Shown here one piece after another: positions 25,726 to 34,479 of a stretch of 64,000 nt of DNA; the stretch's first letter is position 1; each line of letters begins with the position of its first letter. Both the position numbers and the translations under genes were made by a program. This stretch comes from Butyrivibrio sp. (GTDB lineage: Bacteria; Bacillota; Clostridia; Lachnospirales; Lachnospiraceae): assembly GCA_015056655.1 (NCBI GenBank), contig SVFV01000003.1, forward strand, positions 1-64,000, in the 5' to 3' direction. The notes below the pieces were generated by a model. It worked only from the letters and a program-made list of their open reading frames with translations, ran no database searches and had not been told where the DNA came from.

Positions 25726-27363
25726 TTAACGTTGTCCCAAAAGGTGGTCGATGAACTGCTGGGCTGTACGTCCTGAAAGTCCACCATGACTCATCTCCCA
25801 CTTCTGAGCTTCTGCGACAAGAATATCCTCATCCATATCTATGCCTTCACGCTTTGCCAAGGTCTTTACTATTTCATCAAATTCTTTTTTCTCGGGTGAA
25901 CCAAAATAGATTGTTACACCAAATCTGTTTGCAAGAGAAAGCTTCTCCTGAACCGTATCATTTCTATGAAGATCATCATCAAGAATTCCAGGCTTATCCT
26001 TAAAGCTCTCACGTATCAGATGTCTTCTGTTAGAGGTTGCATAGATAAGCACATTCTCAGGCTTCTTCTCAAGGCCGCCCTCGATAACTGCCTTAAGGTA
26101 TTTGTAATCAGTCTCGAACTCCTCGAAACTAAGGTCATCCATGTAAATGATGAACTTATAATTTCTGCCCTTAATCTGGGCAATAACATCATTGAGATCC
26201 TTGAACTGGTGCTTATAAACCTCAATTATTCTAAGCCCTCTATCATAGTATTCATTCGCAATAGCCTTAATACATGAGGACTTACCTGTACCAGCATCAC
26301 CATAAAGGAGACAGTTATTTGCTCTCTTTCCAGCTACAAAGGCATCTGTGTTTTCTATGAGCTTTTGTTTAGCGATCTCATAGCCCACAAGATCCTTAAG
26401 CTCTACATGTCTGATGTTTCTAATAGGTTCAATGAAGGTCTCATTATCCACATGACGGATTCTGAATGCCTTGTGAAGTCCGAATTTGCCAACTCCATAC
26501 TGTCCATAAAATGCAGCAAGTGAATCAAGCATCTCCTCTGCATCCTCACATGATGAAAGTTCATCCGCAAGCTCGCAGATTCTGTCCCTGACTCTTGTGT
26601 TATAAACCTTGCTCTTTACCTCTCCAACCTGATAGTCAAAGAGAACTGATAGCTCCGGAACATGGAGTCTGTCGATCATCTCAGTAAAATCAATGTCAAA
26701 CCACTTCTTAAAACGCTTAAGATCAGTCAGGGCAATATCTCTAAGTGATCCACCCATTTCCCCTCTTATTTCTGTGGCATGACTGTATGCATTTTCATCA
26801 GATACGAGTAAAAGCGTCAAAAAGCAATGCCAAAGATTACCATAAAATCCGCGTCTTGCAGATTCATCAATCAGTATACTCATGCACTTATGAATAAGCT
26901 TTTCCTGTTCCTCCTGGGAGTATACAAATGGAGCCTTGTTTTTGTCAGAAAGAAGAATCAGAGTGTCCCTTAAAAAGCACTGGTCCTCTGTTGCATTGTT
27001 ATAAAGGATAAGCTCATCATTAATGATTTCCTCATCCTCTTCGTTGTCTATAACTGATGCAGGATCAAAGGAAGCTCCCTGATCCTCAATTCCTTTTTCT
27101 CGAAGCCTCTGATACTGGCGTTTCCTGCTGACCTCCATGATCTTTTCAAACATTTCTCCAACAGGTGCCCTGTTTTTATCCTCGTTTACAAGCTCGCATA
27201 CGCTTGCAAGCTTTTCATCTTCGCGGCTTTTATCATAAACATTTTTGCCAACTTCGATCTTATAATCTGCTATTGCCTCAGAAACTTCCATTCGTTTCTC
27301 TATAAGATCTACCATCTGTTTATCAATTGCATCAATATTCTCTCGAAGTATACTTAAATCCAT
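25726..27363 (-). CDS. chorismate mutase (AroQ)-DUF815 AAA ATPase fusion
   Basis: A 545-residue protein of two unrelated parts. Residues 1-90 match AroQ chorismate mutase: Arg7, Arg24, Lys35, Asp44, Arg47, Glu48, Ser79 and Gln83 take the places of E. coli Arg11, Arg28, Lys39, Asp48, Arg51, Glu52, Ser84 and Gln88. From about residue 115 on the protein follows the DUF815 family: a helical region, then an AAA-type ATPase with Walker A YGDAGTGKSS (Lys361), Walker B IIYMDDLSF (Asp409-Asp410) and sensor-like YATSNRRHLI. The ATG follows GGGGAGAATGAC. It is the first gene of the ppx-ppk1-maf operon. DUF815 function is unknown, and the domain pairing is unusual. Confidence 0.85.
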   Translation of the reverse strand: MDLSILRENIDAIDKQMVDLIEKRMEVSEAIADYKIEVGKNVYDKSREDEKLASVCELVNEDKNRAPVGEMFEKIMEVSRKRQYQRLREKGIEDQGASFDPASVIDNEEDEEIINDELILYNNATEDQCFLRDTLILLSDKNKAPFVYSQEEQEKLIHKCMSILIDESARRGFYGNLWHCFLTLLLVSDENAYSHATEIRGEMGGSLRDIALTDLKRFKKWFDIDFTEMIDRLHVPELSVLFDYQVGEVKSKVYNTRVRDRICELADELSSCEDAEEMLDSLAAFYGQYGVGKFGLHKAFRIRHVDNETFIEPIRNIRHVELKDLVGYEIAKQKLIENTDAFVAGKRANNCLLYGDAGTGKSSCIKAIANEYYDRGLRIIEVYKHQFKDLNDVIAQIKGRNYKFIIYMDDLSFEEFETDYKYLKAVIEGGLEKKPENVLIYATSNRRHLIRESFKDKPGILDDDLHRNDTVQEKLSLANRFGVTIYFGSPEKKEFDEIVKTLAKREGIDMDEDILVAEAQKWEMSHGGLSGRTAQQFIDHLLGQR

Positions 27364-27485
27364 GTCATTCTCCCCAGTTTATTTTAATATCATAATACCA
27401 TAACCTCAGCGTTTTAAACACTTTTCGTGAACACAAATAAATATAAAAATACACTAAATTTAAGTAAAATCGGTTAAATCCATGC

Positions 27486-27491
27486 TATACT
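27486..27491 (+). promoter_or_regulatory. extended -10 element of the DUF5050 gene
   Basis: TGCTATACT gives TG-N-TATACT, an extended -10, 50 bp before the ATG at 27542. No good -35 is present. It lies in the 178-bp divergent gap, where I see nothing else beyond A/T-rich DNA. Confidence 0.45.
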
Positions 27492-27541
27492 TTTTTATAG
27501 ATGGCAATCCATTTATATCATAACTAAAGGGGCTATTTACT

Positions 27542-28570
27542 ATGAGCAAACGTTTTCTGATTATATTCATACTAATATTGGGAGTTGCTACAGGCTTGTC
27601 TGTAGTCTATCTGCTCTCGAAGCGTGTGCCCATGAATGATGAACTGACTGTGGGAAATAATCCCGGCAATCTTTATAACGGCGGTCTTTTCTTTGAAATG
27701 GATGGAAGGGTTTATTTTGCAAATCCTTTAGAGAATGACTGTCTATACTCTATGAATCCTGATGAGTCTGATGTAAAAGCCATTACCGTTATGGCTACCA
27801 GAAACATCACAGGTGCCGGAAAATATCTCTACTACTATCTTGATACAAACAGAACATCACTTTCCAACTCCAACATCAGCGGACTTGGTAAAGTGTCTAC
27901 TTTCTATGGTCTTTACAGAAGCGAAACCGATGGCGACAACCAGAAGCTCTTAGACAGACAACGAATATCTGATATCCAGCTTGTTGGAAGCACTCTATAC
28001 TACACCGTTCCACAGGGCGAAGATGCAGGCGTCCATACCATCAGAATCGATGGAAAAGAAAAACAGCTACTCACAGCAGAAGCCTTTAATCCTTCCTGTG
28101 CATATAATGGCAAAATTTATTACAGTGGCGTTGAACTGGATCACAATCTCCATTCCTTGGATACCCTCTCTAATGGCTCTATCAGCACAGTATTAGAGGG
28201 CAATGTCTGGCAGCCTATTATTCAGGGTGACTACGTTTATTACATTGATGCTGCGCACCACTATCGTCTTTGCAGAACTCACCTTGCTTCTCAGGTAACA
28301 CAGGTTCTTACAGAATCACGTATAGACTTTTTCAACATGAACGATCAGAACATCTTCTATGCAACATCAGAGTCCAGCAATCAGACTCTCAGAGTCATGC
28401 GACTTGACGGCACTGGAAACACTGTCATTGCAGAGGGTGTTTACCATGCTCTTAGCCTTACTTCAAAGTACTTATATTTCAAGCCATTTGACGTTGATAA
28501 CGTTATGTTCCACGTTCCGATTGATGGCTCAGAACCGGTTACTACATTCCTTCCCTACGAGGGAAATTAA
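27542..28570 (+). CDS. DUF5050 (LRP1-like beta-propeller) membrane protein
   Basis: A 342-residue protein with one N-terminal transmembrane helix (RFLIIFILILGVATGLSVVY). The remainder, probably outside the cell, is a repetitive beta-propeller: recurring modules of the kind G.vyf.n......LY...dG......L, for example YYTVPQGEDAGVHTIRIDGKE and YFKPFDVDN. This is the DUF5050 pattern common in Clostridia. Its function is unknown; sensory or binding roles are guesses. It precedes pyrB on the same strand, but pyrB has its own promoter. Confidence 0.78.
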   Translation: MSKRFLIIFILILGVATGLSVVYLLSKRVPMNDELTVGNNPGNLYNGGLFFEMDGRVYFANPLENDCLYSMNPDESDVKAITVMATRNITGAGKYLYYYLDTNRTSLSNSNISGLGKVSTFYGLYRSETDGDNQKLLDRQRISDIQLVGSTLYYTVPQGEDAGVHTIRIDGKEKQLLTAEAFNPSCAYNGKIYYSGVELDHNLHSLDTLSNGSISTVLEGNVWQPIIQGDYVYYIDAAHHYRLCRTHLASQVTQVLTESRIDFFNMNDQNIFYATSESSNQTLRVMRLDGTGNTVIAEGVYHALSLTSKYLYFKPFDVDNVMFHVPIDGSEPVTTFLPYEGN

Positions 28571-28573
28571 CCC

Positions 28574-28601
28574 TAGACATCCTCTCCCAATTGTTTATAA
28601 T
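28574..28601 (+). promoter_or_regulatory. promoter of pyrBI
   Basis: TAGACA (28574-28579) and TATAAT (28596-28601) are 16 bp apart. The start site would fall 40 bp before the pyrB ATG, leaving no room for a PyrR attenuator in the leader. Confidence 0.65.
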
Positions 28602-28647
28602 GGAACAGAAAAGTAAAGAATAAAGTTTTGACGGGAGAGCAAATTCT

Positions 28648-29604
28648 ATGAACAATCTACGACATATGCTTAGACCTCTTGATTTCTCTGTCGAAGAGCT
28701 CGATTATCTCTTTAACGTAGCTAATGACATTGAGAAAAACATGAGTGCCTATTCACACAAATGTGATGGCAACATTCTAGCCACCTGTTTCTACGAACCC
28801 AGTACCAGAACAAGACTTAGTTTTGAAACCGCTATGTTACGACTCGGAGGTCAGATTATCGGTTTTGCCGATGCATCTAGTTCTTCCGTTTCCAAGGGCG
28901 AAAGCGTCGCCGACACTATCAGAGTTATTTCCAGTTTTGCTGATATATGCGCCATGCGTCATCCGAAAGAGGGTGCTCCAATGGTTGCAGCAGCTAATTC
29001 AACCATTCCGGTTATTAATGCAGGTGATGGCGGACATCATCATCCAACACAGACTCTTACAGATCTTCTCACTATTCGTTCATTACATGGTTCTTTAAAT
29101 GGTTTTACCATCGGTCTTTGTGGTGACCTCAAATTCGGCAGAACCGTACATTCTCTTATAAATGCTCTTGCACGTTATAAGGATATACATTTCATTTTCA
29201 TTTCTCCAAAAGAGCTTAAGGTTCCAGATTATATAATTGAATTACTTACAGATAAGGGCATTTCCTATGAAGAAGTTATAAAGCTTGAGGATGTAATGGA
29301 CAGACTCGATCTCCTTTACATGACACGAGTACAGAAGGAACGCTTCTTCAACGAGGAAGACTACATCCGCCTTCGTGATTTCTACATCCTGAACGAAGAG
29401 AAAATGACTCTTGCTAAAAAGGATATGCATATACTCCATCCTCTTCCCAGAGTAAATGAAATTTCTGTTGAAGTTGATAAGGATCCCAGAGCTGCTTACT
29501 TCAAGCAGGTTCAGTATGGATTATATGTAAGAATGGCTCTCATACTCACTCTTTTAGATAAAACAGACGCGCATATGAACCAGGGACTTTTAAGAGTCTT
29601 CTGA
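28648..29604 (+). CDS. pyrB: aspartate carbamoyltransferase, catalytic subunit
   Basis: PyrB condenses carbamoyl phosphate and aspartate in pyrimidine synthesis. The 318-residue chain has the carbamoyl-phosphate motif [16 protein letters not shown], the [12 protein letters not shown] loop (Ser and Lys donated to the neighbouring site), [11 protein letters not shown] and the aspartate-binding MTRVQKERF, then [10 protein letters not shown]. It is followed by pyrI after 38 bp, so the enzyme is the allosteric class-B type. Confidence 0.97.
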   Translation: MNNLRHMLRPLDFSVEELDYLFNVANDIEKNMSAYSHKCDGNILATCFYEPSTRTRLSFETAMLRLGGQIIGFADASSSSVSKGESVADTIRVISSFADICAMRHPKEGAPMVAAANSTIPVINAGDGGHHHPTQTLTDLLTIRSLHGSLNGFTIGLCGDLKFGRTVHSLINALARYKDIHFIFISPKELKVPDYIIELLTDKGISYEEVIKLEDVMDRLDLLYMTRVQKERFFNEEDYIRLRDFYILNEEKMTLAKKDMHILHPLPRVNEISVEVDKDPRAAYFKQVQYGLYVRMALILTLLDKTDAHMNQGLLRVF

Positions 29605-29642
29605 TGTCGTTTAAAGCAAATAGTTATTAAGGAGATAAATCC

Positions 29643-30080
29643 ATGTTAAATGTTGGAAAAATAGAAGAAGGCTTCGTTCTTGATCACATAAAGGCCGGAA
29701 GAAGCATGCAGATATACCATCATCTGGGTCTGGATAAGCTTGATTGTACCGTTGCCATTATAAAGAACGCCAGAAGTAATGTAATGGGCAAAAAGGATAT
29801 CCTCAAGGTTGAGTGTGATATCGATACTTTGGATTTGGATGTCCTTGCATTTATCGATCACAATATCACCGTTAATGTAATCAAGGAAGGTGAAATCGTA
29901 GAGAAAAGGGCTTTGTTCCTGCCTCATCAGATAAAGGATGTCATCAAATGTCATAATCCTCGTTGCATCTCCTCTATCGAGCAGGAGTTGCCACACATCT
30001 TCTACCTCGCCGACGAGGAAAAAGAAATCTACCGTTGCCAGTACTGCGACGAGAAATATCAGGAATCCTCTTTAAAATAA
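29643..30080 (+). CDS. pyrI: aspartate carbamoyltransferase, regulatory subunit
   Basis: PyrI binds CTP/ATP and assembles with PyrB trimers. The 145-residue chain starts MLNVGKIEEGFVLDHI, has the nucleotide-binding region RSNVMGKKDILKVE, and ends with a four-cysteine zinc domain (KCHNPRCISS and YRCQYCDEKY). AAGGAG lies before the ATG. The CTP feedback expected from the pair is family knowledge. A large palindromic element starts six bases after its stop codon. Confidence 0.96.
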   Translation: MLNVGKIEEGFVLDHIKAGRSMQIYHHLGLDKLDCTVAIIKNARSNVMGKKDILKVECDIDTLDLDVLAFIDHNITVNVIKEGEIVEKRALFLPHQIKDVIKCHNPRCISSIEQELPHIFYLADEEKEIYRCQYCDEKYQESSLK

Positions 30081-30086
30081 GAGGAC

Positions 30087-30250
30087 GATAAAAAGAGACC
30101 GGGTGGTGGATATATTATTGTGTTCGGCTGACGCTTTCGCTCTGTGAAAAACGTAGCGGTTCTAAGATGTTAAAAAACAACATCTAAGAACCGACGTTTT
30201 TCAAAGCAGCCTCACACAAATAACAAATCCCTGGCAGGCCTCTTTTTATC
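30087..30250. repeat. 164-bp long imperfect palindrome, possibly containing the pyrBI terminator
   Basis: Three nested arms pair around one centre: GATAAAAAGAG with CTCTTTTTATC (30087-30097, 30240-30250, 11 bp, perfect), TTATTGTGTTCGGCTG with an imperfect complement (30115-30130, 30207-30223), and 30145-30171 with 30179-30203 (about 25 bp, one mismatch and a two-base bulge, seven-base loop). The right outer arm ends in CTTTTTATC, a T-tract in the pyrBI direction. The whole stretch could fold into one rod-shaped RNA or be a small non-autonomous palindromic element inserted in an older terminator. It fills the gap between pyrI and the convergent gene, with no coding sequence inside. Confidence 0.8.
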
Positions 30251-30274
30251 TGTGCTTGGTTATATAGTTGTTAA

Positions 30275-31276
30275 TTAGTAATTAGTAATTTGGTTGTATG
30301 TATTTGAATCAGTGAACTCCGTAGTTGAAAGTTCGGTTATGTCAGTCTCGCCCATGAGGATCTGTGCTGCGAGGTCGGCGCAGGTCTGGCCGAGCTTTTC
30401 GTAGTCGATTGATACAGCGCCTGAGCAGCCGTCTTCTGCCTGTTCTTTGGTTGAGCCAAATACAGGTACCTTTGACTTACTTGCTGTCTCTAATACGGTT
30501 GTAAGATTCTCTGTGATCAGATCATCATTTAAAACACAGATACATTCTGCTTTAGATGCAAGCTCTGATGTAGCTTCTGCGAGGTTGCTATCCTCTTCTA
30601 CAGCAGATACATAAAGGAGCATTCCATATTTAGCGGCTACCTTCTTGTATTCCTCTAAAGCTGGCAAAAGGCTGTCATTTTCTGAATCATATATGATACC
30701 AAGCTTATTCAGCTTAGGAAGAGTCTTCCTTATCATGGCGATCTCAGATTCAACATCTATCTTTTCAATAATTCCAGTAATGTTACCCTTATAAGGATTA
30801 AAAGCCTCGTCTATTTCCTCACCATCATCCTTAAGAGGATCCTTTAGTGAAGAATAAATGACAGGTACTTTAGTTCCAAGGGCGGAACGGTAAGCACTGT
30901 TTGCGCTCTTCTCTTCTATTGCGTATATGAGGTCAACTCCGTCAGCCACAAAGGAATCTGATATCTGGCTAGCTTTACTCTCATTAGAATCGGCATTTAA
31001 ATATCTGATAGATAAGTTATCGCCCTCTACAAGGCCATATTGCTCAAGTTCCTTAACAAAGGCCTCTCTGCAAATATCCATGTTGTCATCCTCAGAAAAC
31101 TGAGAAATTCCAACAACATAATAGTTCTTTAAGGCAGCCTCTTCAGAAGCCTCGTACTCCTCTAATTCAGCAGCATTGACTTCGCCATCCATCATTTTGC
31201 GATGAGCAAAATAGCCGGTAACCACAGCCGCCAGCATGGATGCAGCGATAATCACTGCAATCATATTCTTTTTCAT
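30275..31276 (-). CDS. TrpX-like ABC transporter substrate-binding protein (ABC_sub_bind)
   Basis: A 333-residue protein of the DUF534/TrpX family, periplasmic-binding-protein fold I. Visible features are VVGISQFSEDDNMDICREAF, ADGVDLIYAIEEKSANSA, KVPVIYSSLKDP, LNKLGIIYDSENDS and VPVFGSTKEQAEDGCSG. The ATG at 31276 lies behind GGGGAGG; the frame upstream is open but has no ribosome site. The N-terminal helix NMIAVIIAASMLAAVVTGYF has no lipobox Cys, unusual for a Gram-positive binding protein, so it may be anchored by an uncleaved helix. No permease or ATPase gene lies beside it. A Fur-box-like palindrome lies 65 bp upstream. Confidence 0.85.
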   Translation of the reverse strand: MKKNMIAVIIAASMLAAVVTGYFAHRKMMDGEVNAAELEEYEASEEAALKNYYVVGISQFSEDDNMDICREAFVKELEQYGLVEGDNLSIRYLNADSNESKASQISDSFVADGVDLIYAIEEKSANSAYRSALGTKVPVIYSSLKDPLKDDGEEIDEAFNPYKGNITGIIEKIDVESEIAMIRKTLPKLNKLGIIYDSENDSLLPALEEYKKVAAKYGMLLYVSAVEEDSNLAEATSELASKAECICVLNDDLITENLTTVLETASKSKVPVFGSTKEQAEDGCSGAVSIDYEKLGQTCADLAAQILMGETDITELSTTEFTDSNTYNQITNY

Positions 31277-31329
31277 AATATCCTCCCCTGCCTTGCCTAA
31301 GAAACATATTTCAAATAACAAGGACTTAT

Positions 31330-31371
31330 GTTTCACTATGGAAAATAATTATCATTTTCTATAAGCGAAAC
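31330..31371. promoter_or_regulatory. Fur-box-like palindrome upstream of the substrate-binding gene
   Basis: On the minus strand the core reads GAAAATGATAATTATTTTC (31341-31359), 16 of 19 matches to the classic Fur box GATAATGATAATCATTATC. The outer bases GTTTC (31330-31334) and GAAAC (31367-31371) extend the dyad. It lies where the -10 region of the downstream gene could be. Binding by Fur, PerR or another metal regulator is inference. Confidence 0.6.
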
Positions 31372-31392
31372 AATGGCACTATTATAAAACAT

Positions 31393-31423
31393 AAAGCTCC
31401 GGGGTGCAACGCCACGGAGCTTT
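31393..31423 (-). terminator. intrinsic terminator of the CAP-domain gene
   Basis: AAAGCTCCG (31393-31401) pairs perfectly with CGGAGCTTT (31415-31423). T-rich sequence follows on both strands. It separates the CAP gene from the substrate-binding gene. Confidence 0.8.
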
Positions 31424-31464
31424 TTATATGCTTATAATTCTGAATATTCTGTGTTCAGATTTGA

Positions 31465-32022
31465 TTAATATCCAAACTCCTGTGCCCAGAACCACTGACC
31501 GTTGTCAGCCTGAAATACTGCGATTCCGCAAGTCTTAAAACCACCATCCATGATGTTAGCTGCATGTGTAGGAGAAGCCATCCATGCATCTACAACTGAA
31601 TCACCTGTATAGTAAAGTTTAGCGAGGTTCTCACCGTACATAACGCTACTATCAACTGTGTACCATGCTGTACCATTTGGTCTATCGTGTGAGAAAAGCT
31701 GTACAAGCTCCTGAGCGCGAACACGTGCTGCCTGTGTAAGTGGCTCACTCCATGCAAGTGTTCCAAGACCTGCTGCAGCTCTCTTCTGATTTACAAGATC
31801 AAACGCAACAGATGCAGCTGCAACGGCAGCCTCACTTGATGTAGCCTCCCCAGCAAGTGCTATAGCCTCATCATCGATATAAATGGAATCTGTATCCTCA
31901 TCAATACCTCTGATAGCAGCCATGTCATCGATAGCTTCTGTTTTCTTCTCACTACAAGCTACAGCTGAAAGTGCCATTACTGTAACCATAACAGTAGCGA
32001 TTACTCTGTTAAACTTTTTCAT
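31465..32022 (-). CDS. CAP-domain (SCP/PR-1-like) lipoprotein
   Basis: A 185-residue secreted protein. The signal peptide (KFNRVIATVMVTVMALSAVACSE) ends in a lipobox-like AVAC, so it is probably a lipoprotein. After an acidic linker, residues 70-185 are a CAP domain: VNQKRAAAGLGTLAWSEPL, the metal/active-site-like SHDRPNGT, YGENLAKLY, SPTHAANIMDGGF and the final strands FWAQEFGY. Bacterial CAP proteins are surface proteins of mostly unknown activity. ATG at 32022 behind AAGGGA is chosen over the TTG six bases earlier. Confidence 0.88.
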   Translation of the reverse strand: MKKFNRVIATVMVTVMALSAVACSEKKTEAIDDMAAIRGIDEDTDSIYIDDEAIALAGEATSSEAAVAAASVAFDLVNQKRAAAGLGTLAWSEPLTQAARVRAQELVQLFSHDRPNGTAWYTVDSSVMYGENLAKLYYTGDSVVDAWMASPTHAANIMDGGFKTCGIAVFQADNGQWFWAQEFGY

Positions 32023-32066
32023 TCCCAATCCCTTCTTAAAAGAAACACAATATAAAATTACTAATA

Positions 32067-32096
32067 ATATACTATCACATTTATCATAATTGTCAA
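32067..32096 (-). promoter_or_regulatory. promoter of the CAP-domain gene
   Basis: TTGACA (32091-32096, minus strand) is followed after 16-18 bp by an A/T-rich -10 region containing TAGTAT/TATATT. It lies about 45 bp before the ATG. Confidence 0.6.
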
Positions 32097-32212
32097 TATT
32101 TATTTCATTTTATAGAATTTTTATGATTTTTTATTTCAAATATAATGAAACTTTATTTCAAGAACAAATCGCCTCAGAAAACTCCGCTATAAAAATATAT
32201 CTTAAAAATTCA

Positions 32213-32240
32213 AAGGCCCCTCATTTTACTGAGAGGCCTT
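32213..32240 (-). terminator. intrinsic terminator of the first transglutaminase-LRR gene
   Basis: AAGGCC...TCA pairs with TGA...GGCCTT (32213-32223, 32230-32240). Minus-strand sequence continues TTTGAATTTTT. Confidence 0.7.
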
Positions 32241-32273
32241 ACTTAAATGTCTTATATCATCCGAACCATTTTA

Positions 32274-34244
32274 TTAGTTCTTCTTATACTTAGCGCCTTT
32301 TCCGCCAGCCTTCTTTACAAGCTTAACTACCTTCTTGTACTTGGACTTGCTGGAAACCTTGATCTTAATGTTAGCGCTCTTCTTGATGCCCTTGAATGCG
32401 TTCTTACCAACCTTCTTGAGCTTGTTACCATTGATTTCGATGTTTGCAAGCTTCTTACTCTTGAAGAATGCCTTAGCACCAATCTTTGTAATCTTTGCAG
32501 ATGAAAGCTTAACTGACTTAAGTCTCTTACATCCGCTGAATGCATTGCTTCCGATAGACTTGATGTTCTTTCCACCCTTAACAGTCTTTACAGAACCATT
32601 TCCCATAAATGCATTGTCAGCAATAGCTGTTACTGAGAATACTGCACCGTTTACATTAATCTTTGCAGGAATATTAACTGTAGCACTGTTTGTACCACCA
32701 GCAAATGCTACTGTAGTACCACTTGTTAATATGTAATTTGCACCATTAAATCCGAATGTTGCGCCAACAGGCATGTTAACTGAAATTGTGCTTGAAGCCT
32801 GGAAGCCACCATCAACTGTTGTTGCTGTAACTACTGCTGTACCAAGGCCAACAGCTGTAACAACATTACCATTTACAGCAATAACGCCAGGGTTAGAGCT
32901 TGTTAATACGATACCAGGATTTGTAGCATTTGCAGGAGCAACTACTGCAGGGAAAGCTACACTTGTACCATAATCAAGTACGAAATTAGCAGGTGCAGTG
33001 ATACCTGTAGTCCAGATAGTTGTATCATGAGCATAATTACCAGCTGCGATGTAATTTCTTGTCCAGTGTGTACCTCTTGCAACAGGCATTCTGAAACCAA
33101 CAAGGTTTATACCAGTAACTCTCTTATGGAATGTACCCATAATACCTGTCTCATAAGCTGAAGTTGTCTGGTTAAAGAACTGAGTTCTGATTTTTCCATA
33201 TTGCTCAACATCTGCCCATGTTGTATCAACCTCGTACCAGTTTCCATCAAGCTGAACGATGTTCCAAGCATGACCGCCATTATCTCCTGATGTACCAGCC
33301 ATACCTGTGATTACCATTGTAGGAACACCAAGCTTTTCCATGATAAGCTCAAAGCCTGCTGAATAACCATCACACACAGCGCTTCCTTCTACAATTGAGC
33401 CATAAGCTGTGTGAGCGAAGTCATAATATCCTCCATTTCCAGCAGCTAAGCATGCCTGGTCATATACAAGCTTATATACACCACAGAAATAATCATGAGC
33501 GATCATTTCATTACGTGCAGGCCATGCTGAATTTCCGCCATAACCCTTAATTGTGCTAACAATTGTGTTTACTTTGCTGTCGATCTGAGCATCCAGAGTT
33601 GCGAACTTTGTATCATCATAGTTTGCAACGAATACCATCCAGCTTGCATACTGACCATTACCGATCAAAGTTGAGCCATAATAAGTAGGTGAAACCATGT
33701 AGAGCTCAATCTTATTAGCATGATCATAATAGCAAGCCTCTGCTGCTCTGGCAGCCGCATAAGAAAAATCTGCTTTATTTGTATACTGAATTGTGAACGG
33801 AGCAGAGCCTGTATAGAAAGTAAAAATCTTACTATTTGCAGCAGCAGTGCTTGTTCTCTGTGAATAAGGCACATACTGTCCACCCATTACAGCCTGGTAA
33901 ATAGCTGCATAGAGTACCTTCTCATCATCTGAAAGGTATTCATAATGCTTACCTGTTGTAACATCAACTCCAAGCGGCGCAGGTGTAAGGAAATTGCCCT
34001 CAACGGCCTCGCTGTTTTCGTCAATCTCAAGCTCAAGTTCTTCCATCTCAGGAGCATCCGGAAGATCTCCTACAGGGAACTTGTCTGATGCGCTTGCAGT
34101 TAATGAGCTGCCAAATAAAATGCCAGCACATAATGCTGCAACTGATGCAGTAAGAAGAGCTTTCTTACATACACCCTCTTTCAATGTCATGAGCAGATTC
34201 TGAAGCTTACTGCTATTGACATCATTTGAACAAACTTTTTTCAT
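32274..34244 (-). CDS. secreted transglutaminase-like / BIG2 / BspA-type LRR protein 1
   Basis: The 656-residue protein has a signal peptide to about residue 52 (LLTASVAALCAGILFGSSLTASAS is its core). The N-terminal region carries the shared motif HYEYLSDDEKVLYAAIY. A transglutaminase-like catalytic domain follows, with Cys291 in AVCDGYS, His325 in GGHAWNIVQLDGNWY and Asp340 in EVDTTW. Next come one BIG2 domain (about 410-490; ends ATTVDGGFQASSTISV) and BspA/LRR_5 repeats from about 530 (IADNAFMGN, SIGSNAFSGC, KIGAKAFFKS, VGKNAFKGI). The Lys-rich end shows no LPXTG or C-terminal membrane segment. AGGAGG precedes the ATG. Such enzymes may act as proteases or cross-linkers on the surface; activity and substrate are unknown. 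Three paralogues follow upstream. Confidence 0.88.
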   Translation of the reverse strand: MKKVCSNDVNSSKLQNLLMTLKEGVCKKALLTASVAALCAGILFGSSLTASASDKFPVGDLPDAPEMEELELEIDENSEAVEGNFLTPAPLGVDVTTGKHYEYLSDDEKVLYAAIYQAVMGGQYVPYSQRTSTAAANSKIFTFYTGSAPFTIQYTNKADFSYAAARAAEACYYDHANKIELYMVSPTYYGSTLIGNGQYASWMVFVANYDDTKFATLDAQIDSKVNTIVSTIKGYGGNSAWPARNEMIAHDYFCGVYKLVYDQACLAAGNGGYYDFAHTAYGSIVEGSAVCDGYSAGFELIMEKLGVPTMVITGMAGTSGDNGGHAWNIVQLDGNWYEVDTTWADVEQYGKIRTQFFNQTTSAYETGIMGTFHKRVTGINLVGFRMPVARGTHWTRNYIAAGNYAHDTTIWTTGITAPANFVLDYGTSVAFPAVVAPANATNPGIVLTSSNPGVIAVNGNVVTAVGLGTAVVTATTVDGGFQASSTISVNMPVGATFGFNGANYILTSGTTVAFAGGTNSATVNIPAKINVNGAVFSVTAIADNAFMGNGSVKTVKGGKNIKSIGSNAFSGCKRLKSVKLSSAKITKIGAKAFFKSKKLANIEINGNKLKKVGKNAFKGIKKSANIKIKVSSKSKYKKVVKLVKKAGGKGAKYKKN

Positions 34245-34479
34245 TCGTAACTTTCCTCCTAAATGATTTCCATGAAAACATGTTCTTCTGATTTTGCGAT
34301 CAAAAAATTACTAATCCCCTCAAAAAAGTAATCCTCATTTACTCGCATAACCTATGCTATTTTAGCAGATGAACGCTCGGTTGTCTTTAGTTTTGTGTAC
34401 AAAATATTAATAATTTTTACGTTTTATTTAAAATATTGGTCTCGTGTCGTTTATTAAATCTAAAATTATATTTGAAAAA

